NCBI RefSeq assembly: GCF_003722335.1
Contig: NZ_CP026100.1
Span: 4,314,001-4,378,000 of the forward strand
From: Caulobacter flavus
Lineage (GTDB): Bacteria; Pseudomonadota; Alphaproteobacteria; Caulobacterales; Caulobacteraceae
Direction of reading: 5' to 3'
DNA length: 64,000 nucleotides
Shown one piece after another: positions 33,085-41,934 of the stretch; the stretch's first letter is position 1, and each line of letters starts with the position of its first letter. The notes beneath the pieces were generated by a model. That model was not told the origin of the DNA. It searched no databases and was given only the letters and a program-made list of their open reading frames with translations. A program made the translations under genes and the position numbers.

Positions 33085-34726
33085 AGACAGCTTCCTTGAA
33101 GGGCTCGAGGCCGACGCGGCGATAGGTGTCGAGGAAGCGTTCCTCGCCCTGGCGCGCGGCCAGATAGGTGTCGACCAGGGTGTCGATGGCGGGCGCGACC
33201 TTGTCGGCCGGCAGCGCCGGGCCGAGAATCTTGCCGATCGAGGCGTCTTCCGCGCCCGAACCGCCCAGCGAGAGCTGGTAGAATTCCTCGCCCTTCTTGT
33301 CGACGCCCAGGATGCCGATGTGGGCCACGTGATGGTGACCGCAGGCGTTGATGCAGCCGCTGATCTTGATCTTCAGCTCTCCCACCGTCTCGGCCCGGTC
33401 CGGGTCGGCGAAGGTCCTGGCGATGTCCTGGGCGATCGGGATGGCGCGGGCGTTGGCCAGCGCGCAGTAGTCCAGGCCCGGGCAGGCGATGATGTCGGAG
33501 ATCAGGTCGATGTTCGCCGTGGCTAGGCCGGCGGCTTCCAGCGCGGCGTGAACGGCGGGCAGGTCGTCGAGCTTGACGTGCGGCAGGACGAGGTTCTGGG
33601 CGTGGGTCACGCGCAGGTCGTCCAGGCTGTAGCGTTCGGCCAGATCCGCCGCGACGTCCAGCTGGTCGGCCGTGGCGTCGCCCGGCGTCTGGCCGACGGC
33701 CTTCAGCGAGACCTCGACGATGGCGTAGCCCGGCTTCTTGTGCGGCTTGACGTTGTTGCGCACGAAGCGGGCCAGGGCCGGGCTGGCGGCCTTGGCGGCC
33801 TCGAACGCTTCCGAGCGCGCCGGCAGGGTCTCGAACGGCGTCTGGGCGAAGGCGCCGCGGATGCGCGCCAGCTCCTCGTCGCCGAGATCGGCGCGGCCCT
33901 GATCGATCTTGGCCCACTCTTCTTCGACCTGACGGCCGAACTCCTCGGCGCCGAGGGCGGCGACCAGGATCTTGATGCGGGCCTTGTAGATGTTGTCGCG
34001 GCGGCCGTGGCGGTTGTAGACGCGCAGCACGGCTTCCAGGTAGCTCAGCAGGCTGCCGACGGGCAGGTGATGCTTGATCGTCGGGCCGACATAGGGGGTG
34101 CGCCCCTGCCCGCCGCCGACGATGACCTCGAAGCCCAGCGAGCCGTCACGGGCCCGGCGCAGGATCAGGCCGATGTCGTGCACCTTCACCGCCGCGCGGT
34201 CGGTCAGGGCGCCGGTGATGGCGATCTTGAACTTGCGCGGCAGGAACGAGAATTCCGGATGCAGGGTCGACCACTGGCGGATGACCTCCGACCACACGCG
34301 CGGATCGTCGATCTCCTCGGCGGTGGCCCCGGCATAGGGATCGGCCGTGGTGTTGCGGATGCAGTTGCCGCTGGTCTGGATGGCGTGCAGGTCGACCTCG
34401 GCCAGGGCGTCCAGGATATCCGGCGCGTCCTTCAGCTTGATCCAGTTGAACTGGACGTTCTGACGCGTGGTCATGTGCCCGTAGCCCTTGTCATAGGTGC
34501 GGGCGACCCAGGCCAGGCGGCGGGCCTGGCGGGAATTGAGCGAGCCGTAGGGAATGGCCACTCGCAGCATGTAGGCGTGGAGCTGCAGATAGAGGCCGTT
34601 CATCAGGCGCAGCGGCTTGAACTGGTCCTCGGTCAGCTCGCCGGCCAGGCGGCGCGTGACCTGATGGCGGAACTCGTTGGAGCGATCCGTCAGGAATTCG
34701 CGGTCGATGACGTCGTACTGATACAT
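33068..34726 (-). CDS. cysI: Sulfite (nitrite/sulfite) reductase hemoprotein
   Basis: Siroheme- and [4Fe-4S]-containing enzyme reducing sulfite to sulfide, 552 residues from ATG 34726 (MYQYDVIDREFLTDRSNEF). Paired ferredoxin-like half-domains are visible, and the cluster cysteines are in CPGLDYCALANARAIP and ISGCINACGHHHVAHIG. Substrate-binding basic residues fall in TTRQNVQFNW and SGNCIRNTTADP. No CysJ flavoprotein gene is adjacent, so electrons may come from ferredoxin. The siroheme precursor is made by the methyltransferase encoded two genes upstream. Confidence 0.93.
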   Translation of the reverse strand: MYQYDVIDREFLTDRSNEFRHQVTRRLAGELTEDQFKPLRLMNGLYLQLHAYMLRVAIPYGSLNSRQARRLAWVARTYDKGYGHMTTRQNVQFNWIKLKDAPDILDALAEVDLHAIQTSGNCIRNTTADPYAGATAEEIDDPRVWSEVIRQWSTLHPEFSFLPRKFKIAITGALTDRAAVKVHDIGLILRRARDGSLGFEVIVGGGQGRTPYVGPTIKHHLPVGSLLSYLEAVLRVYNRHGRRDNIYKARIKILVAALGAEEFGRQVEEEWAKIDQGRADLGDEELARIRGAFAQTPFETLPARSEAFEAAKAASPALARFVRNNVKPHKKPGYAIVEVSLKAVGQTPGDATADQLDVAADLAERYSLDDLRVTHAQNLVLPHVKLDDLPAVHAALEAAGLATANIDLISDIIACPGLDYCALANARAIPIAQDIARTFADPDRAETVGELKIKISGCINACGHHHVAHIGILGVDKKGEEFYQLSLGGSGAEDASIGKILGPALPADKVAPAIDTLVDTYLAARQGEERFLDTYRRVGLEPFKEAVYAQAD

Positions 34727-34734
34727 GGTTCGGC

Positions 34735-35103
34735 CTACTTGCGGCGGATCAGGTCGACACGGCCCGTGGAGCGGGCGGCGCCGGAAGCGTGACGGATGGC
34801 CTCGACGACGGCGCCGCCTTCGGCCTGCTTGCCGTGGAGAAGCTCGTTCGTGGGACCCAGCGCGCGAATGCGTTCGCGATAGCTGACAGGCGCCAGGCCA
34901 AGGCCTTCGACGGTGACGAGGTCGATCGGGTAGGGATCGACGATCACGGTCGGGGCGGCCTTGCCGGCGGCCACGGCCGCTTCGACGGCCTCGCCCTGGG
35001 CGTCGTCGAACAGTTGGGCGTCGCCGAAGCCGTCCACCCAAGCGCCTTCCTTCCAGAAGACGACCTCCCCATCGATCAGGCGATTGGCGGTCACGGCTTT
35101 CAT
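34735..35103 (-). CDS. DUF2849-family protein
   Basis: Small protein of 122 residues of the DUF2849 family, seen in alphaproteobacterial sulfate-assimilation operons. Sequence features are MKAVTANRLIDGEVVFWKEG at the start, PYPIDLVTVEGLGLAPVSYR in the middle and RSTGRVDLIRRK at the end. It sits between the siroheme methyltransferase and sulfite reductase genes, overlapping the first by four bases. Function unknown. Confidence 0.85.
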   Translation of the reverse strand: MKAVTANRLIDGEVVFWKEGAWVDGFGDAQLFDDAQGEAVEAAVAAGKAAPTVIVDPYPIDLVTVEGLGLAPVSYRERIRALGPTNELLHGKQAEGGAVVEAIRHASGAARSTGRVDLIRRK

Positions 35104-35945
35104 TGGCCCGAACTCACGTTTTGAACTTCGAAGACGGCGACGGTTGCGGCGTCGCCGGGAACTTTGATGTCGGCCATGGCCATTGCCTCGCCGACCATCA
35201 GCAGAGCCGGCCCCTTCAGGCCTTCCGCGGCGCTGGCCAGACCGGCCAGGGTGGTCAGGATGCGGCGTTCGTCGGACCGGCTGGCGTTCTCGACGACCAG
35301 GGCCGGGGTCGAACCGGCGCGGCCAGCGGCCGTCAGGCGCTGGGCGATGAAGCCGGCGGTCGAAACGCCCATGTAGACGACGACGGTCTGGTTGGGACGC
35401 GCCAGTGCAGCCCAGTCCAGGTCCGGCTCGCCATGCGCGGCGTGGCCGGTGACGAAGGTGACGGCCTGGGCGCTGCCGCGATGGGTCAAGGGCGCGCCGG
35501 CGCCGGCGCTGGCGGCCAGGGCGGCGGTGACGCCGGGCACCACGGCGCAGTCGATGCCCGCTTCACGGCAGGCCGACAGCTCTTCGCCGCCGCGGCCGAA
35601 CAGGAACGGATCACCGCCCTTCAGGCGCACGACCTCCAGGCCTTCGCGGGCCAGCGCCACCAGCAGCTGGTTGATGTCGTCCTGAGGCAGGGTGTGGCGC
35701 GACTTGCGCTTGGCCACGTCGATGCGACGGGCCTGAGGCGCCAGGTCGAGAATCTCGGCCGACACCAGACCGTCGTGCACCAGCACGTCGGCGGCCTGCA
35801 GGGCCTTCAGCGCCTTGATCGTCAGCAGGTCGGGATCGCCGGGACCAGCGCCCACCAGGGTCACGCGCCCCACGGCGCGCACGGCCTCGCCGCCGCTGAG
35901 CGCGACGAGACGATTGGCGACGGTGCGGTCCGGCGGAGACGCCAT
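35100..35945 (-). CDS. cobA: Uroporphyrinogen-III C-methyltransferase
   Basis: SAM-dependent methylation of uroporphyrinogen III to precorrin-2, feeding siroheme synthesis. Protein of 281 residues with the family signatures VGAGPGDPDLLTIKALKAL, VRLKGGDPFLFGRGGEE and PGVTAALAASAGAGAPLTHR, ending with an AMADIKVPGD-like tail. It lacks the CysG dehydrogenase/ferrochelatase domain, so those steps must be encoded elsewhere. First gene of the sulfur operon and divergent from a LysR regulator 218 bases away. Confidence 0.93.
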   Translation of the reverse strand: MASPPDRTVANRLVALSGGEAVRAVGRVTLVGAGPGDPDLLTIKALKALQAADVLVHDGLVSAEILDLAPQARRIDVAKRKSRHTLPQDDINQLLVALAREGLEVVRLKGGDPFLFGRGGEELSACREAGIDCAVVPGVTAALAASAGAGAPLTHRGSAQAVTFVTGHAAHGEPDLDWAALARPNQTVVVYMGVSTAGFIAQRLTAAGRAGSTPALVVENASRSDERRILTTLAGLASAAEGLKGPALLMVGEAMAMADIKVPGDAATVAVFEVQNVSSGQ

Positions 35946-36163
35946 CCCAGGTCCTCTAATAGAGCGCGATGGACGCGCGAAAGCGGCGCGGGCCTAGCCG
36001 GCCCCGCCGTGAAACTCAAACGAAATGCGGGACGAACCCTAGGGCTCGCCCCGCCTCTCGCTCGCCGATGAAAAGGGCCAATCCATCAGCGAACGCTTGC
36101 AAACTGGTCGCGGGCAGGCCAATTCGCAAACAAGGACTTCTGCCGGGGCGTTCAGTAAAACTC

Positions 36164-37120
36164 ATGGAACGACAGACCGAACGGCGCCGCCTTCCGCCTC
36201 TGAACGCCCTGCGGGCGTTCGAAGCGGCCGCGCGCCACCTGAACTTCAGCCGCGCCGCCGACGAACTGTCGGTGACGCCGGGCGCCGTGAGCCAGCAGAT
36301 CCAGAATCTCGAGGACTATGTCGGCGCGGCCTTGTTCAAGCGCACGCCCAAGGGCCTGCTGCTGACCGACGCGGCCCAGACCGCCCTGCCCGCCCTGCGC
36401 GAGGCCTTCGACCGCCTGGCCGAGGCCGCCTCCCTGCTGACCGCCGCCGTCGACGGCCGCCGCCTGACCCTGACCGCCGCCCCCTCGTTCGCCGCCAAGT
36501 GGCTGGTTCCGCGCCTGGGCAAGTTCGAGCAGGCCCAGCCGCAGGTCGACGTCTGGCTTTCGGCCGGCATGGAGGTCGTCGACTTCGCCGCCGGCGAGGT
36601 CGACCTGGCCATCCGCTACGGCTCGGGCCGCTATCCGGGCCTGGAAGTCACGCGCCTGCTGAACGAGACCGTGGTGCCCGTCGCCAGCCCCGAGCTTCTG
36701 GCCGACAACCCGCTGGAATCGCCAGAGGATCTGTCGCGCCACATCCTGCTGCACGACGGCTCGCCGGACGCCGACGATTCGTGCCCGGACTGGGCCATGT
36801 GGCTGGCGGCGCGCGGCATCAAGGGCGTCGACGGCGCGCGCGGGCCGCGCTTCAACCAGTCGAGCCTGGTGATCGAGGCCGCCGCCAACGGCCGCGGCAT
36901 CGCCTTGGCCAAGCGCACCCTGGCCCAGGCCGACCTCGACGCCGGCCGCCTGGTGATCCCGTTCGACATCGCCACCTCGGTCGACTTCGCCTATTACGTC
37001 GTCCACCCCAAGGCCAAGGGTCGCCTGCCGCAGGTGAAGGCCTTCGTCGGCTGGCTGAAGGACGAGGCCGCCGCCCACGAAGCCGCCCTGCTGACCATCG
37101 ACAATGGGGCCGGCATTTAG
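36164..37120 (+). CDS. LysR-family regulator (GcvA-like)
   Basis: Protein of 318 residues from ATG 36164. An N-terminal winged helix (PPLNALRAFEAAARHLNFSR, SRAADELSVTPGAVSQQIQN) is followed by a periplasmic-binding-like effector domain. The PPLNALRAFEAAARH opening and the FAAKWLVPRLGKFE segment are characteristic of the GcvA subgroup, not of CysB or Cbl. It is divergent from the sulfur operon, which it may regulate, though the subgroup does not itself suggest sulfur control. Confidence 0.9.
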   Translation: MERQTERRRLPPLNALRAFEAAARHLNFSRAADELSVTPGAVSQQIQNLEDYVGAALFKRTPKGLLLTDAAQTALPALREAFDRLAEAASLLTAAVDGRRLTLTAAPSFAAKWLVPRLGKFEQAQPQVDVWLSAGMEVVDFAAGEVDLAIRYGSGRYPGLEVTRLLNETVVPVASPELLADNPLESPEDLSRHILLHDGSPDADDSCPDWAMWLAARGIKGVDGARGPRFNQSSLVIEAAANGRGIALAKRTLAQADLDAGRLVIPFDIATSVDFAYYVVHPKAKGRLPQVKAFVGWLKDEAAAHEAALLTIDNGAGI

Positions 37121-37172
37121 GGGGCCGGCATCTAGGCTGGAACGGCGCAGCCAAACCGGCTTAAAGGGGCGC

Positions 37173-37508
37173 ATGATCAAGACGACTCTTACCGTCGACG
37201 AGCGCCTCGCCCCCGCCGACTGCCAGACCATGCTCGACGTCCGCCAGGGCGTGGACGCTCTGGACCGGGCGCTGGTCGCCCTGCTGACCGAGCGCCAGGG
37301 CTACATGGACGCCGCCGCCCGCATCAAGGCTGACCGCTCCAAGGTGTTCGACCGCGCCCGCATCGAGGACGTGGTCGACAAGGTCAAGGCCGCGGCCCGC
37401 GAGGCCGGCCTGTCGGAAGCCATCGCCGAACCGGTGTGGCGCACGCTGATCGACCGCTGCATCGCCTACGAGTACGACAGCTGGGACCGGACCAAGGGCG
37501 AGGCGTGA
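37173..37508 (+). CDS. Chorismate mutase (AroQ type)
   Basis: All-helical chorismate mutase of 111 residues, converting chorismate to prephenate for phenylalanine and tyrosine synthesis. ATG 37173 gives MIKTTLTVDERLAPADCQ; the AroQ helix QGVDALDRALVALLTERQ and the downstream basic residues (AARIKADRSKVFDRARIEDV) match the active site, and EPVWRTLIDRCIAYE the C-terminal helix. Monofunctional. The next gene starts inside its stop codon. Confidence 0.9.
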   Translation: MIKTTLTVDERLAPADCQTMLDVRQGVDALDRALVALLTERQGYMDAAARIKADRSKVFDRARIEDVVDKVKAAAREAGLSEAIAEPVWRTLIDRCIAYEYDSWDRTKGEA

Positions 37509-37789
37509 CCAAGGAAGAGATCGACCGCCTGCTCGACGACATGGCCGCCGAGGCCGTGACCAAGGGCGACGACGACCTGCGGCCGGGCCTGCTCTATCTG
37601 AACGCGCGGCTGTACGGCACGCAGATCCGGACAGAGACCGTCTCGGCCGTTCGCGGCCAGCGCTATCGCGGGATCCGGGTGTTCGTCGGTCGCGAGTACG
37701 AGACCCGGGTGCTCACCCGCAAGGAGACGGCCGGACTGGAAGTCGGGGCGTTCGAGGACCTGACGGAATCGATTCCGAATCCGACATAG
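37505..37789 (+). CDS. Small hypothetical protein
   Basis: Protein of 94 residues from GTG 37505, overlapping the chorismate mutase stop by four bases (GTGA), so translationally coupled. It is mixed helix and strand (EEIDRLLDDMAAEAVTKGDD, then RTETVSAVRGQRYRGIRVFV). I do not recognise a family. The coupling argues it is a real gene. Confidence 0.6.
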   Translation: MTKEEIDRLLDDMAAEAVTKGDDDLRPGLLYLNARLYGTQIRTETVSAVRGQRYRGIRVFVGREYETRVLTRKETAGLEVGAFEDLTESIPNPT

Positions 37790-37873
37790 GCCCCTGCCCG
37801 CCTTCGCGGCGGACGCTCCGTCGCGCGCCAGGATCCGCGCGGAAGAGCCCGACGGTTCGCCAGGTGATCGACA

Positions 37874-38608
37874 TCAGTCCAGCCCCGTCTTGCCCTGGGC
37901 CCAGTAGGCCTTGGTCACGATGCGGCCCGGCGCGACCGCTTGTCGCTTCAGCTCCAGTCGCAGCCTCTGGATCGCGGCGGCCCTGCCGGTCAGGACGAAC
38001 GACGCTCCGGCCCTGGCCAGCGAGGACAGGGCCTCGCCGACCGTGTCGAGATGCGCGTCGTCGCCCCGCTTCCTGAACAAGGCGGCCCGTGACAGCCCCA
38101 GCGGCTCCAACACCGCGCCTGCTTCTTCCAGGTCGGTGACCTCGAACACGCAGGCGAGGCTTCGCGCGGGATCCTGGGCGGCCAGCGCGCCGGCCAGCCC
38201 GAACGAGGTCTCGTCGCCGAACACCACCAGCGGCCCGGACAGCTTCTCGGCGCTCAAGGACGGCCTCGGACCGAAGAGGTCGCATGGCGCGCCGGGCCTG
38301 AGCGACCGCAGCCAGTCGCTACCCGGCCCCTCGCCGTGGGCGTAGCCGAGAAAGCGGGTTCGGCCCTCAACGGCGTCCCAAGTCATCGGCGTGTAGGTGC
38401 GCGCCAGGAAAGCCGAGCCCATGGCGACCTGGATCTTCTGGCCGGGCGTCCAGCAAATGCCCCGCAGCGCCACGCCCTCCAGCGTGACGAGCCGAAAGCG
38501 GTCGCCGAACAGTTCGCAGGAGGCGACCCAGGCGGGCCGCATCATCAGACGGATCAAGGCCCGGCCGAAGCCGCCCGGCGACGCTTCCGTGCGTGGGTTG
38601 ATCGTCAT
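37874..38608 (-). CDS. Siderophore-interacting flavoreductase (SIP family)
   Basis: Protein of 244 residues from ATG 38608. N-terminal FAD-binding barrel with AFLARTYTPMTWD (the RxYT flavin motif) and a C-terminal NAD(P)H-binding-like domain (LVVFGDETSFGLAGALAAQ), as in ViuB-type proteins that reduce ferric siderophores to release iron. It is divergent from an AraC regulator, with 146 bases between the start codons; control by that regulator is the simplest reading. Confidence 0.88.
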   Translation of the reverse strand: MTINPRTEASPGGFGRALIRLMMRPAWVASCELFGDRFRLVTLEGVALRGICWTPGQKIQVAMGSAFLARTYTPMTWDAVEGRTRFLGYAHGEGPGSDWLRSLRPGAPCDLFGPRPSLSAEKLSGPLVVFGDETSFGLAGALAAQDPARSLACVFEVTDLEEAGAVLEPLGLSRAALFRKRGDDAHLDTVGEALSSLARAGASFVLTGRAAAIQRLRLELKRQAVAPGRIVTKAYWAQGKTGLD

Positions 38609-38689
38609 GGCGGGGCCGCTCCTTCTCGAAACGCCAAGCCGACGCGATCTCGACCTGCTGCGAACGATCGGATAGCCAGAAGCCGAGGT

Positions 38690-38711
38690 GGCGTCATTCC
38701 GAAGGAACGCC
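38690..38711. promoter_or_regulatory. Imperfect palindrome between SIP and AraC genes
   Basis: GGCGT and ACGCC flank TTCC and GGAA around a short centre in the divergent promoter region, followed by an A/T-rich CATATTATTAT that could be a -10 region. It may be an operator for the AraC regulator. Confidence 0.25.
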
Positions 38712-38754
38712 ATATTATTATCAGATCCCGCCACCAACGGATTCGGAGCGCGCC

Positions 38755-39567
38755 TTGCCGATCATCGGCGACCTGACGGCCAAGGCCGACTGGATCGATC
38801 CCGACGAAACGCCCCGGCCGATCGTCGTGTTCGGCGCGATGATGGACGAGGTCGGCGACATCGAGCTGGACCTCCACACGCACCGCAAAGGCCAGATCAT
38901 CCTTGTGCAGCGCGGCGCGTTGAGCTGCGAGGTCGAGGGCGGCCTCTGGGTGGTGCCGCCCCGCAGCGCGATCTGGATCCCGGGCGGCGCTCTGCATTCC
39001 ATCAAGGCCAGCGGCGCGCTGGAGGGCTACAACGCCTTCATCGACCCGCGGGTCGGCGCGGAGCTGCCCGCGACGTGCTGCGCGCTGTCGGTGACGCCGC
39101 TGCTGCGCGAGCTTCTGACCCGCGCCGCCCACCTGCCCTACCTGTACGAGGAAGGCGGCCCCAATTCGCGCCTGGTGTCGGTGCTGCTCGACGAAGTGGC
39201 GGCCGCGCAGGTCGAGGACCTGCATCTGCCGATGCCCAGCGATCCGCGACTGCGCAGGATCGTAGACGAGATGATGGCCAATCCGGCGGAGCGGGGCAGC
39301 CTGGGCGGCTGGGCCAAGCGCGCCGGCATGAGCGAACGCACCCTGATGCGGCTGATCGACCGGGAGACCGGCATGAGCTTCGGGCGCTGGCGCCAACAGC
39401 TTGGCGTGGTGCTGGCGGTCAAGTGGCTGGCGGCCGGCGCGTCGATCCAGAGCGTCGCCGCCGACCTCGGATACGAAAGCACGCCCAGCTTCGTGACCAT
39501 GTTCCGCAAGGCGCTGGGCGCCTCGCCCGGCCGCTACATGGCCGAGCGCCATCCAGGCGGCGTATAG
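38755..39567 (+). CDS. AraC-family transcriptional regulator
   Basis: Protein of 270 residues, start at TTG 38755 with GGAG seven bases upstream. The N-terminal cupin-like sensor domain (HTHRKGQIILVQRGALSCEV, PPRSAIWIPGGALHSI) is followed by two helix-turn-helix units: LGGWAKRAGMSERTLMRLID and SIQSVAADLGYESTPSFVTM, ending in the usual FRKALGASPGRY. Probable regulator of the divergent siderophore-interacting protein. Confidence 0.9.
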   Translation: MPIIGDLTAKADWIDPDETPRPIVVFGAMMDEVGDIELDLHTHRKGQIILVQRGALSCEVEGGLWVVPPRSAIWIPGGALHSIKASGALEGYNAFIDPRVGAELPATCCALSVTPLLRELLTRAAHLPYLYEEGGPNSRLVSVLLDEVAAAQVEDLHLPMPSDPRLRRIVDEMMANPAERGSLGGWAKRAGMSERTLMRLIDRETGMSFGRWRQQLGVVLAVKWLAAGASIQSVAADLGYESTPSFVTMFRKALGASPGRYMAERHPGGV

Positions 39568-39570
39568 ATC

Positions 39571-39909
39571 CTATCCCTTCAGGGACCTTAGCGCCTGTTC
39601 GTGGACGTAGGCGGCGATGTCCAGCAACGCCGTGTCGAGCGCCGTCTTCACCTCGTCGAGGCTGGCCTGGCCGTCCTCGGCGCGCTGGCAGACTTCACCC
39701 AGCGCGTTGGCCCCGACGCCGCGCGCCGCGCCCTTCACCGTGTGGACCGCGTCGCGCCAGCCCGGATGGCCAGGGTCCAGCATCGGGGTCCACAGCGCCG
39801 CCTGTTCGCGGAACAGCGCCAGCACCTCTTCGATCACCGTCTGGTCGCCCATCGCGAACCCTTCCAGGTAAGCGAAATCCACGGCTCCGCTGATATCTCG
39901 CCTGGCCAT
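39571..39909 (-). CDS. HPt-domain phosphotransfer protein
   Basis: Stand-alone histidine phosphotransfer protein of 112 residues from ATG 39909. The phospho-accepting histidine and the helper lysine are in DAVHTVKGAARGVGA (HxxKG). Helices before and after (TVIEEVLALFREQAALWTPM; LDEVKTALDTALLDIAAYV) fit the four-helix bundle. It resembles the small Caulobacter protein ShpA, but the name is not certain. It lies 85 bases from the first tRNA-Lys gene. No kinase or receiver is adjacent. Confidence 0.85.
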   Translation of the reverse strand: MARRDISGAVDFAYLEGFAMGDQTVIEEVLALFREQAALWTPMLDPGHPGWRDAVHTVKGAARGVGANALGEVCQRAEDGQASLDEVKTALDTALLDIAAYVHEQALRSLKG

Positions 39910-39993
39910 CGAAAAAGTCCTTGCGCTCTCAAATTCATTGCGTATGTTCCGCGCCTCGCCGCCGGGACGCTTCAGCGCTTCGGAATCGCGAAT

Positions 39994-40069
<76 letters not shown>

Positions 40070-40099
40070 TTCTCCTCAATACTTGATCCGATAAGAACT

Positions 40100-40112
40100 T
40101 CCCCTCCGGGGA
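40100..40112 (+). terminator. Candidate hairpin after tRNA-Lys copy 1
   Basis: TCCCC/GGGGA with a three-base loop, about 30 bases after the tRNA, followed by GGCGCTTT. A short stem, so only a weak terminator call. Confidence 0.3.
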
Positions 40113-40257
40113 GGCGCTTTCGCGCGTATGCGGGTTTCGTCCGGGTGCGACGAATATATCCACACCTTCCTGTCTAAATTGGATTGCGCTCCCCGCGTCT
40201 TGGGGTATGTATCGCGCCTCGCCGTCGGGGACGCGAAAGCGACTTCGAAACGCGAAC

Positions 40258-40333
<76 letters not shown>

Positions 40334-40366
40334 TTCTCTCTTCGATTTATTGATCTGAAGCCGGAT

Positions 40367-40382
40367 GGCCGCGAAAGCGGCC
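40367..40382 (+). terminator. Candidate hairpin after tRNA-Lys copy 2
   Basis: GGCCGC/GCGGCC closing a GAAA tetraloop, 33 bases beyond the tRNA. No T-run follows. Confidence 0.35.
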
Positions 40383-40515
40383 GGCGCCGTTGCCTGACGC
40401 AATCCCACCAAGCGCCAATCAAGAACTGTCCGACAGTCGGGCGCCGTCACGCACGGCCGCTTAAGGTGGCGTTTCGCGCCTAGCGTCCCGGGATCCCAGC
40501 CACCGGATCCGCGCC

Positions 40516-41847
40516 ATGACCGCCGCCAAACCGCCCTCGCCCCACCGCCTGCCCCTGCTCGTCCACGCCGGCTATGGCGCTGGCCAGATCGCCGGCCAGG
40601 TTTTCCGCGACGCTCCGTCGCTGTTGCTGCTGTTCTTCATGACCAATGCGCTGGGAGTCGAGCCGGCGCTGGCCGGGGCGGCGATCTTCTTTCCCAAGCT
40701 GTTCTGGGGCCTGATCTCCGACCTGACCGTCGGCCTCGTATCCGATCGCTGGAAGGCCAAGGTTCCGCGCCGCCTGTGGCTGCTGGCCGGCGCCGTGCTG
40801 GCGCCGCTGGCGCTGATTCTCCTGTTCCACGTGCCGGAGGGCTCGCCTGCCGCCAGCGCGGCCTATGTGGCCGGCGCCTTCAGCCTGTACATGATCGTCT
40901 TCGGGGCCTTCTCCGTGCCGTACCTGGCGATCGGGACCGAGCTGTCGGACGATCCCAAGGAGCGGACCGTCGTCATGGCCTGGCGGATGGGCTTCTCGGC
41001 CATCGGCCTGCTGGTCGGCAACGCCCTGGCGCCGGTGCTGGTGCAGACCTGGGGCGGCGGACGGCCGGCCTACTCGCAGATGTCGCTGGTGCTGGCGGGC
41101 GTCTGCGCGGTCAGCCTGCTGATCGCGTTCCTCGCCTCGCCCCGCCCGGTGATCCAGGCCGCCGCCCAGCCTGCGCTGCGCCTCAAGGCCGTCCTGACCG
41201 CCCTGACCGACAAGGCCTTCCGGCCGCTGCTGGGCGCCTATCTGCTGCAACTGGTCGGCTCGGGCCTGGGCTATGCGGCGATGATCTACTTCCTCAGCTA
41301 CAACATGGGCCGCAAGGACGCCCTGACCCAGATCGGCATGATCGTGCTGGCGATGAGCGCCGTGGTCATCGCGGCCCAGCCGCTGTGGATCAAGCTGTCG
41401 GCGAAGTTCGGCCGCAAGCGGATCTACATCGCCGCGGCCCTGGGCCATGCGGTCGTCCAGGCGCTGTGGGGCGTGATGGCCGGCGCGCCGCTGGGCGCGA
41501 TCTACGGCGTCGTGGTGCTGTTCGCCCTGTTCAATTCCGGCTGGAGCCTGATGGGCTACAGCCTGCTGTCGGACGTCATCGCCCTGGACGAGGCCGAGCA
41601 TGGCGAAAGCCGGGCCGGCGTGTTTTCGGCGCTGTGGACCGGGGCCGACAAGATCGGCTTCGCCCTGGGAGGCACGCTGCTGACGGGCCTCGCCCTGTCG
41701 GCCTTCGGCTTCTCCAGCGCCCTGGCGGTGACCGGAGCGCCTCAGCCGGGTTCGGCCCTGGTCGGCGTGGCCGTGGCCTTCGCCTACGCCCCGGCGGCGT
41801 TCAACCTGGCCGCGGCGGCGCTGTACGCGAAGTTCGGGAAGGCCTGA
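40516..41847 (+). CDS. MFS transporter (GPH sugar/cation-symporter-like)
   Basis: Twelve-helix transporter of 443 residues in the inner membrane. The opening VHAGYGAGQIAGQVFRDAPS, the loop TVGLVSDRWKAKVPRRLWLL (the Asp-Arg-Lys loop between helices 2 and 3) and PYLAIGTELSDDPKERTVVM belong to the glycoside-pentoside-hexuronide type. Substrate unknown. It ends just before the start of the catabolic cluster and might serve it, but the shared terminator hairpin lies in between. Confidence 0.88.
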   Translation: MTAAKPPSPHRLPLLVHAGYGAGQIAGQVFRDAPSLLLLFFMTNALGVEPALAGAAIFFPKLFWGLISDLTVGLVSDRWKAKVPRRLWLLAGAVLAPLALILLFHVPEGSPAASAAYVAGAFSLYMIVFGAFSVPYLAIGTELSDDPKERTVVMAWRMGFSAIGLLVGNALAPVLVQTWGGGRPAYSQMSLVLAGVCAVSLLIAFLASPRPVIQAAAQPALRLKAVLTALTDKAFRPLLGAYLLQLVGSGLGYAAMIYFLSYNMGRKDALTQIGMIVLAMSAVVIAAQPLWIKLSAKFGRKRIYIAAALGHAVVQALWGVMAGAPLGAIYGVVVLFALFNSGWSLMGYSLLSDVIALDEAEHGESRAGVFSALWTGADKIGFALGGTLLTGLALSAFGFSSALAVTGAPQPGSALVGVAVAFAYAPAAFNLAAAALYAKFGKA

Positions 41848-41859
41848 GACACAAGAAAA

Positions 41860-41882
41860 GGGCCGGCGCAGTGCGCCGGCCC
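41860..41882 (-). terminator. Intrinsic terminator for the MDR reductase gene
   Basis: Perfect ten-base stem GGGCCGGCGC/GCGCCGGCCC with a three-base loop. Read on the minus strand it is followed by TTTTCTTG, the normal U-rich tail, 53 bases after the stop of the reductase gene. It may also stop the converging MFS transcript. Confidence 0.8.
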
Positions 41883-41934
41883 CTGAGCTTCGGATAGGCC
41901 CGTCGGGCTTTCCGGGATGACGATGTGAAGCGCG

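Noticed and set aside
35946..36163. Riboswitch in front of the sulfur operon
   Set aside because: The 218-base leader has GC-rich complementary stretches but nothing that fits a SAM, SAH or cobalamin consensus.
36164..37120. LysR protein as CysB/Cbl sulfur regulator
   Set aside because: Its opening and effector segments are of the GcvA subgroup, so position next to the sulfur operon is not enough for that name.
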